Source: Primula veris (Eukaryota; Streptophyta; Magnoliopsida; Ericales; Primulaceae). Taken from it: a stretch of DNA of 64,000 nt. The position numbers were made by a program, and so were the translations under genes. Below the pieces are notes generated by a model. It was not told the origin of the DNA, ran no database searches, and was given only the letters and a program-made list of their open reading frames with translations. The DNA is taken from contig OY821750.1 of the NCBI GenBank assembly GCA_963682055.1, forward strand, positions 32,538,081 to 32,602,080. The letters run 5' to 3'. This document shows, piece by piece, positions 53,701-64,000 of this stretch; positions within the stretch are counted from its first letter, which is position 1; each line of letters opens with the position of its first letter.

Positions 53701-56700
53701 TTAGGGTTTATACGTCTTCGTCTCGATAAATTGAAGAATTGTTAAAATTTCGTAGTTTTACTTTGGGTATATTCTAAAGAATTTAAGAATGGACTATTCT
53801 TATGCTGAAATTACTGCTGGAAATGGTAGAATTAGAGCAAATAATGTGGTTAATATGACACCTGCTGAATATTATCTCAATCCTAGTGAGATAAGTAGTA
53901 CTAGCTTGGTTAATCCATTGTTATCTGGACAAAACTATCACTCATGGAAGAGGTCCATGGAGATTGCTTTAGGAGCTAAAAGCAAGTTGGGGTTTGTAAA
54001 TGGTAAAATACCATGTCCAGATGAAGAAAATGAGCATCATAACTCTTGGATTAGGTGTAATTTGGTGGTACAGTCTTGGCTGTTAAATTCAGTTAATGCT
54101 GAAATTTCTCAGTCAATTTTATATGAAGAAACAGCTGAGAAAATGTGGACTACCTTAAATAGGAGGTTTTCACAAAGTAATGAGCCTAGAATTTTTGAGT
54201 TACAGCAACAGATACAGGAATTATCTCAGGGTACTTTATCTGTGACAGCTTATTTTACAAAGTTGGGAACTAAATGGAATGAATTGAGTATGATGAATCC
54301 AATGCCTAGGTGTTCTTGTAATGGGATAAATGGTTGTAGCTGTGATTTCTATGATGCTATATTGAAGAGAGAAGAGAGATATTTTAAGATGCATTTTCTG
54401 ATGGGTCTAAATGAATCCTATGCTAGTACTAGGGAGCAAATCCTATTGATGAAACCTGCACCCCCAGTAAATGAAGTGTTTAATCTGATTTGTTCAGAAG
54501 AAAGGCAAAGGAATATTAAACCAACAAATTCTGTAGCTCATGAGAATGTAGCTTTTGCAGCTTCTTATAACAATAATGGTGCCTCTAGGTATCAATACAG
54601 AAATAATAAGGGTCTACTTCACTGCTCTCATTGTAACATGACTGGTCATACGAAAGAGATGCTATAAGTTGCATGGGTATCCACTGGGCTGGAAAAGGAA
54701 GAGTGATTCTGGTACACCAAATGTGAATTTTGCTCAGCAAATGCCAAATATGTTTGATAACAAATGGGGCAATACTTCAACTGATAATGTGAATACAAGT
54801 GGTGGTAAATCTGGTTATGCAGGTAATAGAGATATGACTGATAAGGAGAATAATAATAAATTGTCAAATCATCAATTACAAGAGATTTGCAGCTATATGC
54901 AGCATCATTTTAAGAAGGAAAACAAGAATGGTACAAGTACAAGAGGAGGTGAAAATTATTCCAATCTTGTGTATACAGGTATTATTACTTCATGTTCTGT
55001 CACTCATGAGGATGCTAATCAATTTTCATCAACACCTTGGATTATTGATACTGGGGCAACAGAACACATGGTTAATTCTCTCTTTTATTATCAATCACCA
55101 CCAAAAAAAATAGAATCAGTAGTGAATCTACCAAATGGGAATATAGCTGAGGTCTCACATGTTGGTACAATACAGTTCTCTACAGGATTGGTTCTAGAAA
55201 ATGTGCTATGTGTACCTTCTTTTGGATTCAACTTAGTTTCTGCAAGTAAGTTGACTCATACACAGAATTGTTCTTTGACATTTCTTCAAAATGAATGTTT
55301 AATACAGGAACTAGTGGATTTGAAGGTGATTGGGAGAGCTAGACAAAAAGGAGGACTATACTACCTGCTGAATGAGGATACTGAGGGTGTAAAAACATTG
55401 GGTACCTGTTGTTCTACTTTTAAGTCTTTTAGCTCATGTGATACTTGGCATTTGAGGTTAGGGCATCCCTCTATCTCTTGTACAAAGTATTTGAAGCAAA
55501 GTATTAATGAAATAAATGTAAATGATACTACTCCTTGTGATGCTTGTCATTTAGCAAAACAGCATAGAAAAGTTTTTAATTTGAGTAATTCTAAGACTTC
55601 TACTCCTTTTGAATTGGTGCATTGTGATATATGGGGACCTTACAGTGTAACAGCAACTGGTGGTTATCAATATTTCTTGACCATTGTGGATGACTACTCT
55701 AGATGTACTTGGGTGTTTTTACTTAAAAATAAATCTGATGCTAGTGTCTGCCTGGTCTCTTTCTATAATATGGTACATACTCAATTTAACTCCACTGTGA
55801 AGATTGTGAGAAGTGATAATGGATTGGAGTTTCAGTTGACAAGTTTTTATGCTAATAGAGGTATAGTTCATCAAACTTCTTGTGTAGAAACTGCAGAACA
55901 AAATGGTGTAGTTGAAAGGAAACACCAACATCTCTTGAATATTGCTAGATCATTGCTATTTCAGTCAGGTGTTAGTTTAAAATTCTGGGGAGATTGTGTT
56001 CTTACAGCAGCTTACTTAATAAACAGACTTCCCACACCTGTTTTAAGTCTCAAAACACCTTATGAAATGTTATATAAAGTTCCACCATTGTATACACACC
56101 TCAAGGTATTTGGTTGCTTGGCTTATGCCTGTTCTTTAAAAAGGCATAGAACCAAATTTGATGCTAGAGCTAGAAGATGTGTATTCATAGGGTATCCTTT
56201 TTCTATAAAGGGGTATAAACTCTATGATTTAGATACTCATCAAGTATTTGTTTCAAGGGATGTTAGCTTTTATGAAGAAATATTTCCTTATAAAGTTGTG
56301 ACAGGCTTAAAAGAAAAGTCCTATGTTCCACAAGTGTTACCAAATGAAATTTTTAACTTCTTTGATGAGTCACCTACTCTCACTGATACTCCTACATGTT
56401 CAACATCTTCCCAACCTACACCACCACCAATTATAGACTCACCACCAACACCACCTCCACCTCCAAGAAAATCTTCTAGGGCTAAAATAACTCCAGGGCA
56501 TTTTCAAGATTATCAATTGACCACAATTTCCAAAATAACTCAGAAAGATCCCACTGCTAATTGTGTGAATTATCCTCTTAGCCACTATTTGTCTTATGAC
56601 CATCTTTCTGGTCCTTATAAAAGTTTTTGTTACTCTGTCACAACAAATACTGAACCATCTACTTTCAAGGATGCTGTTACTGATAATAAGTGTGTGGAAG

Positions 56701-59700
56701 CTATGGCTAATGAGATATCTGCTTTAGAAGCAAACAACACTTGGGTCCTCAAAGCTTTGCCATCTGGCAAAGAGGCAATTGGATGTAAATGGGTTTACAG
56801 AATAAAATATAAAGCTAATGGTGATATTGAAAGATATAAAGCACGTTTGGTAGCTAAGGGATACAATCAAAAGGAGGGCTTGGATTATGAAGCAACCTTT
56901 TCTCCTGTGGCTAAGATGACAACCATAAGAGTCTTACTTGCCATTGCCTCTTCTAAACAATGGCATTTAGCTCAGCTTGACATCAACAATGCTTTCTTGT
57001 ATGGAGATCTACTTGAGGAGGTCTATATGAAACCTCCACCAGGATTCACTTCTCCAAAAGATACAAGAGTTTGTCTTTTACAAAAGTCACTCTATGGTCT
57101 TAAACAGGCTTCCAGACAGTGGTATTGTAAGCTTTCTACTTCCTTAATAGCTTATGGTTTTCAAGCATCTGTCTCAGATACTTCTCTTTTTACACTTCAT
57201 AAAAATGGTGCATTGGTAATCCTAGTTGTCTATGTGGATGATATCATATTAGCTGGTCCTGATCAAGTCTTAATTAATACAGTTAAGACATTTCTAAACA
57301 CCCAATTTCATATAAAAGATCTTGGTTCTCTCAGATACTTCCTAGGCATAGAAGTCTCAAGGAATGATACTGGCCTCTCTATCTGTCAAAGAAAATATAC
57401 CCTAGGTATTCTTGAAGAGGGTGGTATGTTAGGCTGTAAACCTACCACATTTCCTATGGATACTAAATCTAGATTAAGCATTAATGATCTTGATCCTCTC
57501 CTAGATTCCACTTTCTACAGAAGGTTGGTTGGCAAGCTTCTCTATCTCACTATTACTAGGCCAGATATCTCATTTGCAGTTCACTCTTTGAGCCAATTTA
57601 TGGCTGCTCCTTGTCAATCTCATCTAAATGCTGCTATGAGGATACTGAGGTATCTTAAGGGAACTCCTGGTCAAGGTCTATTTTACTCAGCAAAAAGCTC
57701 TTTAATACTTCAAGGCTTTGCTGACTCTGATTGGGCTACTTGCTTAGATTCTAGACGTTCTGTGACAGGTTACTGTATGTTTCTTGGTGAATCTTTAGTT
57801 TCTTGGAGAAGCAAGAAGCAGCAAGTAGTGGCTCGCAGCTCTACTGAATCAGAATATAGAGCAATGGCCAATGCTACATGTGAAATTGTATGGTTGCTGC
57901 AATTGCTTAAAGATTTTGATATTTTTCAGACTAGTGCAGTTTCTCTATTCAGTGATAGCAAATCTGCTCTAGCCTTGGCTTCTAATCCAGTCCACCATGA
58001 ACGTACTAAGCATATTGAAGTGGATTGCCACTTTGTGCGTGATAAAATGCAATCTGAAGTGATTCATGGTCTCTATGTTCCTACTGGTCATCAACTTGCT
58101 GATTGCTTCACTAAACCATTGGGTGCTCAACAATTTCTTCATCTCATTTCCAAGTTGGGTGTGCTTAATATTCACACTCCACCTTGAGAGGGCGTATTAA
58201 AGTTCTTAAATAAAGATATTAGTCTTTTCTGTCATTTTTCTTAATGTAGTATGTAGTAGTGCAAGTTCTGATATTACTATCTGTTATCTTTCTAATTTGT
58301 AGTACTAAATAGAATGAGTAGTGAAACTTGTAACAACCTATAAATACTGTCTTCATATGTAAATATCAATAACAGAAAATATATATAGATACAGTTTTTT
58401 ATCTCTCTCTCTGGTTCTTGTTTATGGCGATTTCTGCTTTAATTGCTTGATAATGAAGATCAAGCTTTTCTACAAGTATGAACTTCTGAAACCATAGGTA
58501 TATGCCTCAAAACCACGAGTTTTATTCTCATATCACCTAAGGAGTCTGTATACATGTGACAGGTTGTATTGATTCTTGTTTTCCCATGTCCTAAAGCCTT
58601 TTAAAGGAAACCTATTAATGCTCAAAATTTCTAGAACAAAAAAGACTTACGGTGAACGATAACTTTGCCGGGAAGCGTCTTTACAAACTGTTCAGCAGCA
58701 TATTCCCAATCTGCAGCACTGACCAAACAGTAGGTTTTATTAAATAATAAATATATACACAACTTTTAAATGCAAAATTCTATAATCAAGCTACATACTT
58801 AGATTCAAGGAACAGTAGTCTCCGTCTGGTGAGAATGCTTAATGAAAATGAACGAACGTGTATATGAAAAGACTATAATATTGGTTTAGCAAGTTAGTCA
58901 CAGGAATTTTGAGGAAAATATGACATTTTGCACTGAGAAACTAAGTTATAGTAATCAAAACAAGCAATTACAAATAAGCCTACAATTAAATGATGTTTTT
59001 TTTGTCCATGAGTTTCCAGGATCGAATTTGCAAAGTTCTACAAGGCCAGAAAAAGAAAAGTCAAGTCAAACTACTAGAACCTCCAGAGTAGTTAAACATT
59101 TAACCTTATTATCAAAGTCAATATTTGGTCTATATTAGACCAATCAAACCAAGAGACTAAGTCAATCTACATAATTAGACCAATCAAACCAATCAAACCA
59201 GTGCAAAAATGAGAAGAATTTGTGACATCAGTAGTACAAAATTAAATTTCGGAATTCTCTACGGAAGCCTCTTAGCATGCTATCAAACTACTTAGTATAT
59301 GCTGATCCTACGACGTATGCTATCAAAAATTGATTATACTGGCTCAAACTGGAATCTCCAAAGGCATATTAAAACATCTTATTAAGCGAAGAAATGAAAT
59401 ATAGGCATAACCGAAATTTTATTTGCGGATGTGGTTAGGATAGTTCTGCAATATTCTTGTGTTTTATGGTTTTTCCTGTTTAGATTGTGCAAATTGTTTT
59501 TTTATCTTAGGCGTTGTTTGGTTGCATCTTTTGTGGGATGTGAAGTCCCGTGGGCTTCACAAAAAATGTGTTTGGATACATTTTTATATCCCGACTCGAC
59601 TATATATGCATACGGACTCCAAATGATCTAAAATGGATCGATTTGAAAAGGCATGTGGGGTTGGTATTCATAGTCCCGAGATTATAAGCGTAGTCCCGAC

Positions 59701-60452
59701 ACAATCCCGCTTGGAGTCATAATCCCGAGACTATAAGTCCTGCAACCAAACAAGGCCTTGATGTACATCAGTACATGTTTGGAACTCGTAGTCAAACTTT
59801 AAATCCCAAAATTTGGAACTCCTAAATGTACATGTTTGATCAAGATTCAATCCCCTGTACAAACACCACATTAGCAATGACAATCAAATCAATATTACTC
59901 CATGATTCCATCGTTTTAGAATTGTGTCCGAATTACTATAATTGTAAGATCCATACACAAAGATAATTCGCCAATACGATCTATAGATTCAAGTAAAATT
60001 TGATTCCACTATTTGCAACACTAAAAAGTTAACACAAAAACAAAGCAACAGATAACTTTACCTTTCGTAAGCTTATTTACAAAGACAAGAACAATGCATA
60101 AATATTCCCAGTAAGACAAAAATTCATAATAAAAAAATAAAAAAATCACAGACCTTCCAACAATCCCATTCACCATGATCACGAGGTGCTCGGGTTCCAT
60201 CTTTGCCCCCGCCGAGAAAATATCCTCTCCTCCATGACGGGACTCGATCTCCACCTTCTGCACTTTTGGCTTTACCATAAAAAAAAAAAAAAAAAACATT
60301 AAAATACATTTCAAAAAAAGAAGAAATCTTTAATTTTCAAAACAAGAAAATTTCCATAAATCTAAAAAAAACAAAAAACAAAACTTTACCGTCTGATTGT
60401 TATCTGGTGGATTCCCAAAACACCCTTTGCTTAATTTCCTAAATAATTCCAT
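50785..60452 (-). CDS. Putative serine esterase/lipase, DUF676-type alpha/beta hydrolase (11 exons, 380 aa)
   Basis: Likely hydrolyses an acyl ester; the substrate is unknown. Exons: 60390-60452, 60154-60257, 58651-58718, 53130-53200, 52708-52983, 52130-52293, 51983-52038, 51706-51758, 51505-51622, 51318-51415, 50785-50856 (1143 nt, all phases consistent). Motifs: HLVIMVNGIVGSAADW (oxyanion-hole region), VAHSLGGL with nucleophile Ser122, NFITFATPHLGSRGHRQ, GKHLFLND, RRVAYSNVNHDFVVGWKTSS carrying the probable catalytic His. These match the plant DUF676 putative serine esterases of about 350-400 residues. The acceptor of exon 2 is less certain. Intron 3 (53201-58650) contains a complete copia element in antisense orientation; intron 2 contains a Harbinger MITE. 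Coding sequence itself is intact. Confidence 0.93.
53297..53573 (+). repeat. 5' LTR of the 5.2-kb copia element
   Basis: 277 bp, TAAAGTTCTT...CTTTTCTACA. A possible TATA-like CCTATAAATACTG lies at about 53438. It ends directly before the primer site. Confidence 0.88.
53574..53585 (+). promoter_or_regulatory. tRNA-Met primer binding site
   Basis: TGGTATCAGAGC directly after the LTR, the classic plant copia primer site for initiator tRNA-Met. Confidence 0.95.
53789..54667 (+). pseudogene. gag of the 5.2-kb copia element, broken at its end
   Basis: 292 residues from ATG 53789. An N-terminal copia gag motif (GQNYHSWKRSMEIAL, residues about 49-63), a UBN2-type gag core (MWTTLNRRFSQSNE), and the first part of a CCHC knuckle (CSHCNMTGH) are followed almost at once by TAA at 54665-54667. 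The knuckle's last Cys and the continuing protein lie in another frame, so gag-pol, a single frame in this lineage, is frameshifted within the zinc knuckle. Confidence 0.88.
54669..58187 (+). pseudogene. pol of the 5.2-kb copia element
   Basis: Frame open to TGA at 58185-58187 for about 1172 codons without ATG start of its own. Order: protease WIIDTGATEHMV (about 55045), integrase zinc region (WHLRLGHPS...CDACHLA), core (HCDIWGPY about 55622, VRSDNGLEF, ETAEQNGVVERK), reverse transcriptase with VYVDDII (about 57230), RNase H (ADSDWATC about 57720; SSTESEYRA). Catalytic motifs are intact; only the junction with gag is broken. Confidence 0.9.
58198..58474 (+). repeat. 3' LTR of the 5.2-kb copia element
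   Basis: 277 bp, colinear with the 5' LTR, with two substitutions in the TTTTATATATCTC/TTTTTTATCTCTC segment. A purine-rich GAGAGGGCG precedes it. Confidence 0.88.
59510..59757. mobile_element. Harbinger-type MITE in esterase intron 2
   Basis: Inverted ends GGCGTTGTTTGGTTGCA and, inverted at the right, GGCCTTGTTTGGTTGCA. Flanks TTA (59507-59509) and TTG (59758-59760) look like a TTA duplication with one change. The 248-bp body has palindromic GTCCCG/CCCGAG words and no coding region. Confidence 0.82.
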
Positions 60453-60869
60453 TTTTTCTTCTTTTTGGTTCAAAACTAGTAGCTTACTCTGTTCAATCCC
60501 CTGTTTTATTCGAAACTCTAGATTATTACAAGCAACTAAATTAAATCTTTTTGAGTTGGGTTTTATGAGAAAATAAGTGGGTTGTGTTTGGATTTTAGCA
60601 AAAGAAATCATAGAAAATAAGAAACCATAGAAAATCACTTATAAGTGTTTAAATAGTGAGAAAATAAGGAAATAGTAATAAATTGAGTGTATATATATTT
60701 TTTGGGGAAAAGAATGGGTCTTTGAATTGGGGGTATTGGGAGAAAATAAGTGGGTATAATTTGAATAATTAATTAAGAATTGAGTCAAAATCAAAATTGA
60801 GGGCTTTTAAGTAGGGTTAGTGTTTGATAAAGATTATTCATCTAGAACAAGGGAATAATAACACATTTA

Positions 60870-61154
60870 GGTAGCGTTCGGTTCGATCCGGTTCGATTTT
60901 TGACAAAATCGAAACCGATCATATTTTTCTGTTCGTTTTTTTTAGGTTTCGGTCTTTTTATTTTTTGGACCGAACCGAACCGGTTTTTGTTTCGGGTTTT
61001 TTCGGTTTCTTTGGGTCTTTTTCGGTTTCGGTATTTTTCGGTTTGGTTTTACTGAGAACCGAAACCGACTCAAATTTTTTTCGGTTTTTCGGTTTCGGAT
61101 TTTTTCGGTTCGGTTATCGGTTCGGTTCGGTTTTTCCGGTTTTTTGACCAGCCC
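60870..61154. mobile_element. MITE related to 36756-37077
   Basis: Flanked by CACATTTA (60862-60869) and TACATTTA (61155-61162), a probable 8-bp duplication with one mismatch. The interior shares GTTCGGTTCGATCC and ACAAAATCGAAACCGA with the element at 36756 and is full of TTTTTCGGTTTCGG words. It lies about 420 bp upstream of the esterase ATG. The overlapping Phe-rich open frame is a composition artefact. Confidence 0.65.
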
Positions 61155-61162
61155 TACATTTA

Positions 61163-62946
61163 TGTATTTGTTGATACAAAAATACTAATATTTAATATTT
61201 TTAGTATGTTTTTAGTATATTTATTTGTGAGATGGAGTGTGATAATGGACTCCTAATATTATTCCCTTTATTTTATTTCTACTCCGTTCCGTGTTAAATT
61301 ATTTATTTTATTAAAAAAAAAACTAAAAAATTAAAAAAATTGTATAATTAGTATAACACATGTATCAATACATACTAATAATTATTTTTAAAAGAAAATA
61401 CACACGCAATTTATTTTGGAATAAATGTATAAATTAGTGTAAATTAAACATTAAATTTTAGAAAAATTGTCTAAAACAATATCATGTCCAAATGTTTTAA
61501 AATTTTAATACAATATAATATAAAAACTTATAAATTTACAAAATAAGTTATAAAAATTTAAAATTCAAAATGAAAATAAGTAAAAGATACGAATGAACGA
61601 AATAATAAGAGTTGGTTTAAATACTTTAATTTTAGGACAATTTTAGAGAGGGAGAGAGAAGTGGCAGTTAATTGGGGCGGGAAAATTACACTACTGTGAA
61701 AAGTTATTGGGAAAAGATAAAAAAGGAAAATTGAAAATTTTATTTCAATTTATTAGGATGTTAGACAAATTCTTGATCTTTCTTTTAATTTAGTCAAAAT
61801 GCAAAGTGACCATACCCGAAATCTAAAATACGAGTCCTTTACAATCCGTTATTGATGTGGGCGGGTGCCCCATCAACAAATGTCGTTGTTACCGTCGCCG
61901 GTGATCCAAGAAGGATCGCGGCAACCTACCATTATTGGTAAATTAACTAGAATTAGAAAAAGAAATGGACTGACGGCATCGTCGTAATTACGTCTGTCTG
62001 ATGGTGGTATGGTAGATTCGTCGTGGTTGTCACCGACCAACAAGTTACCGACGTGTCTATCGGTGAATATGAGAGGAGAGTGAGAACTAAAATACTCATG
62101 TAACTGCTCACTACATCATCAACCTTTCGCTCATTTTTCATGAACGATTGACATCACTTGTAAGAACCATCTACAATAAAGATATAAGATATGCGAGAGA
62201 GTTAAGATTTAGAAATCTTTCGCACACATCATGGGGTAAGTTTCACAGTTGCAACATTATATGTGTGTATAGCGTAAACTAATAGAAAAGACAAAGTTAT
62301 AGAAAAGGTTATAGAAAATAAACGCAAAATACTTAAAATGTTGAGTCTATATTGTCTTTCAGATTTTATACTCTAGCAACTAACAGTTGATTGAGAGAGT
62401 ACGGTTCACGTGAACCGAATCATTTACGATTAGACGAAGGTACATGGACAATATACATAGAGAAATGTAGCTATTTTAGAATTTTAATTAAACAAAACCA
62501 ACATTGATAATAGAAGAAGATTTAAAACGAGATTCTCATAAGATTGGTTCATATGCTACTTTCGTATTCAAATAAAGATTCAATGATAGGGTATTTAATA
62601 ATATTGTGGTGACTATAATTCTATTCAATTCGTCCCTAAACTAACACATATTTTATATGTTCATTGTCACTTTTATATATTAATACTTCGTATAAAAAGT
62701 ATATAGTAAGAAATATACTCATGAATTAGTCTACAGCTCCAGTTTACCTGCGTATATTATAACTTAAAAGGGGGGCTAAGGCCAAAAAAGAAAAGAAAAA
62801 TAAAGTAAAACGAGACGCTACACTAATTTTCGATTCACAAAGAAGTGCATCAATGCGTAAGCGTTTCAAATTTTCATTTTGAGGACGGTCCAACATAGTC
62901 AGTCCGTCGCAAGAGTCGACACTCAATATCCAACAATCAAGTCGGC
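61163..62946. other. AT-rich intergenic DNA
   Basis: No gene recognised. A less AT-rich block (61855-62110) contains a 62-residue minus-strand frame without motifs. Nothing else stands out. Confidence 0.5.
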
Positions 62947-62954
62947 ACAAGTAT

Positions 62955-63426
62955 TTAGGGCTGCAAATGAACCGAACAGTTCATGAACATTTCGCGTTCG
63001 GTTTGTTAACTGTTTGGTCCACGATCGTTTGTTTTTTAAATGAACCGCCCATGAACAATAATATTTTGTTCGTTCCGTAAATGAACCGAACATGAACACA
63101 CCTCCGTTCGGTTCGTTAACATTCATGTTCGTTAAATTAAATATATTGATGTTAGATTAATTTATATATATAGAAATATAGGTGTATATATAGACATATA
63201 TGTATTTAAATATTGTTTTTAAAACTTTAACCATATTTTATAAGTTTTATTACATTCTCAATGATATGTGGTTGTCTTTTTTTCCAAAATTAAAAAAATA
63301 TATAATCATTTTTAGGTTTATTTAAAAAAATATCAAGTTAACGAACGAACCGAACACGATCACGAACAATTTTTATTTTATAACGAATGATCACGAACAC
63401 GATTTCAGATGTTCGTAACGAACAAT

Positions 63427-63479
<53 letters not shown>

Positions 63480-63506
63480 AACTATGTTCGGTTCATTTGC
63501 AGCCCT
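62955..63506. mobile_element. hAT-type MITE with perfect 8-bp duplication
   Basis: Ends TTAGGGCTGCAAATGAACCG and GGTTCATTTGCAGCCCT are near-perfect inverted repeats of about 20 bp. ACAAGTAT occurs at 62947-62954 and 63507-63514 as a perfect 8-bp target duplication. The 552-bp body has GAACCGAAC-type motifs, an AT-rich centre and a CGAACA microsatellite. There is no transposase. Confidence 0.9.
63425..63478. repeat. (ACGAAC)n microsatellite in the MITE
   Basis: Eight or so consecutive ACGAAC hexamers near the right end of the hAT-type MITE. Confidence 0.9.
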
Positions 63507-63514
63507 ACAAGTAT

Positions 63515-64000
63515 AGCCACCAGTTGGCTAACAGGTGTCTCCAAATAATGAGTTACCATGTGCCTAAAAGTTATGTAGAATGTGAATTATAGGCCACTTT
63601 GTTCTATGAAAGAAAACAAGGAAAAATACTCACGGATTCATAATAAAAATTCATAACCACCTCAAAAATATATATAGCTTTTCCCGGACCTAGTTACTCA
63701 TCTTTATTATAATAAAAAATTCATTTATTATTATAATTATTTTTCAGTTATATTGCTAATTGGGTGTGGCTAAATTTTAACAATAGTTTAACAATAAATT
63801 ATGTTGTTATTTGTTGCTAAAACTGTTGCTAAAATTTAACCACAACCACTCTACCAACATAGCTGAAAAAGTTTTACGTGTTAAATGTTACGTGTAATCC
63901 AGTTTAAAACTTAGTTATGTGTAATGTGTTTTTTTCGTTATCCGTGAATTGAACTGTTAAATTTACAATATGCATAACCGGACTCCAAAATGTATCTTAC
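63515..64000. other. AT-rich intergenic DNA at the window end
   Basis: No gene, repeat boundary or RNA feature is recognised in the last 486 bases. Confidence 0.5.

Larger units (their letters stand above)
53297..58474 (+). mobile_element. Ty1/copia element in esterase intron 3 (5.2 kb)
   Basis: LTRs of 277 bp at 53297-53573 and 58198-58474, with two differences by eye. A 5-bp direct repeat AGTAT lies at 53292-53296 and 58475-58479. Three further bases (TAT) before the 3' LTR also match, so the LTR could begin at TATTAAAG instead, but only AGTAT gives a perfect duplication. A tRNA-Met primer site follows the 5' LTR. It is oriented opposite to the host gene. Short LTRs and the gag phrase GQNYHSWKRSMEIAL suggest the Ale/Retrofit type of lineage (inference). 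A frameshift separates gag and pol. Confidence 0.93.

Noticed and set aside
53542..53745. 67-residue frame across the copia LTR end
   Set aside because: Overlaps the LTR/primer-site boundary and the leader; no gag motif.
60965..61147. Phe/Gly-rich 60-residue frame, also 36786-37109
   Set aside because: Produced by TTTTTCGGTTTCGG repeats of MITEs.
1..64000. tRNA, rRNA, snoRNA or microRNA genes
   Set aside because: No cloverleaf box A/B pair or conserved rRNA segment was noticed by eye; a covariance-model search would be needed to exclude small RNA genes.

Overview
Organism. This is nuclear DNA of a flowering plant, probably a eudicot. It is AT-rich and holds intron-containing genes of typical plant families, complete LTR retrotransposons of both plant superfamilies, and many MITEs. 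No bacterial-style operons, ribosome binding sites, CRISPR arrays or recognisable tRNA/rRNA genes were seen. The genus cannot be fixed from sequence reading alone. Host genes, all on the minus strand: (1) a two-exon CONSTANS-like B-box/CCT transcription factor at 3505-4920, with an unusual His-Ala-Pro repeat inside its first B-box; (2) a 19-exon xylose isomerase at 39590-44538, whose reading frame closes perfectly at 474 residues and includes one GC-AG intron; (3) an 11-exon alpha/beta-hydrolase (DUF676-type serine esterase) at 50785-60452, whose third intron carries a 5.2-kb copia element. Retrotransposons: (a) 9198-25888, a 16.7-kb Ty3/gypsy element of Tat-lineage type on the minus strand, with 568-bp LTRs and ATAAT target duplications; (b) 28135-36556, an 8.4-kb Ty1/copia element on the plus strand with 1.6-kb LTRs, ACAAC duplications and an uninterrupted gag-pol frame; (c) 53297-58474, a 5.2-kb Ty1/copia element on the plus strand with 277-bp LTRs and a gag/pol frameshift. 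LTR pairs of (a) and (c) differ at only about 3 and 2 positions, and those of (b) seem to differ mainly in repeat number, so all look young. Most notable region. Between the end of pol (19323) and the 3' LTR (9765), the gypsy element carries about 9 kb that does not encode sense protein. It holds a series of about eight antisense transcription units on the plus strand. Five have their own TATA box 58-103 bp before the ATG, and several have AATAAA signals behind them. Seven encode small, mostly coiled-coil proteins. Units 1 and 2 are clear duplicates, including their core promoters. Unit 6 is a multi-exon gene with GT-AG introns, encoding a protein that resembles the 'putative gypsy type transposon' (Transposase_28) family fused to a long coiled coil. 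Introns can persist there only if the element replicates through RNA of the opposite strand, so the array looks like a set of separately expressed accessory genes riding on a retrotransposon. The element's own pol has two in-frame stops. The rest is AT-rich intergenic DNA with hAT-, Harbinger- and Stowaway-type MITEs, a foldback element and several degenerate tandem arrays.
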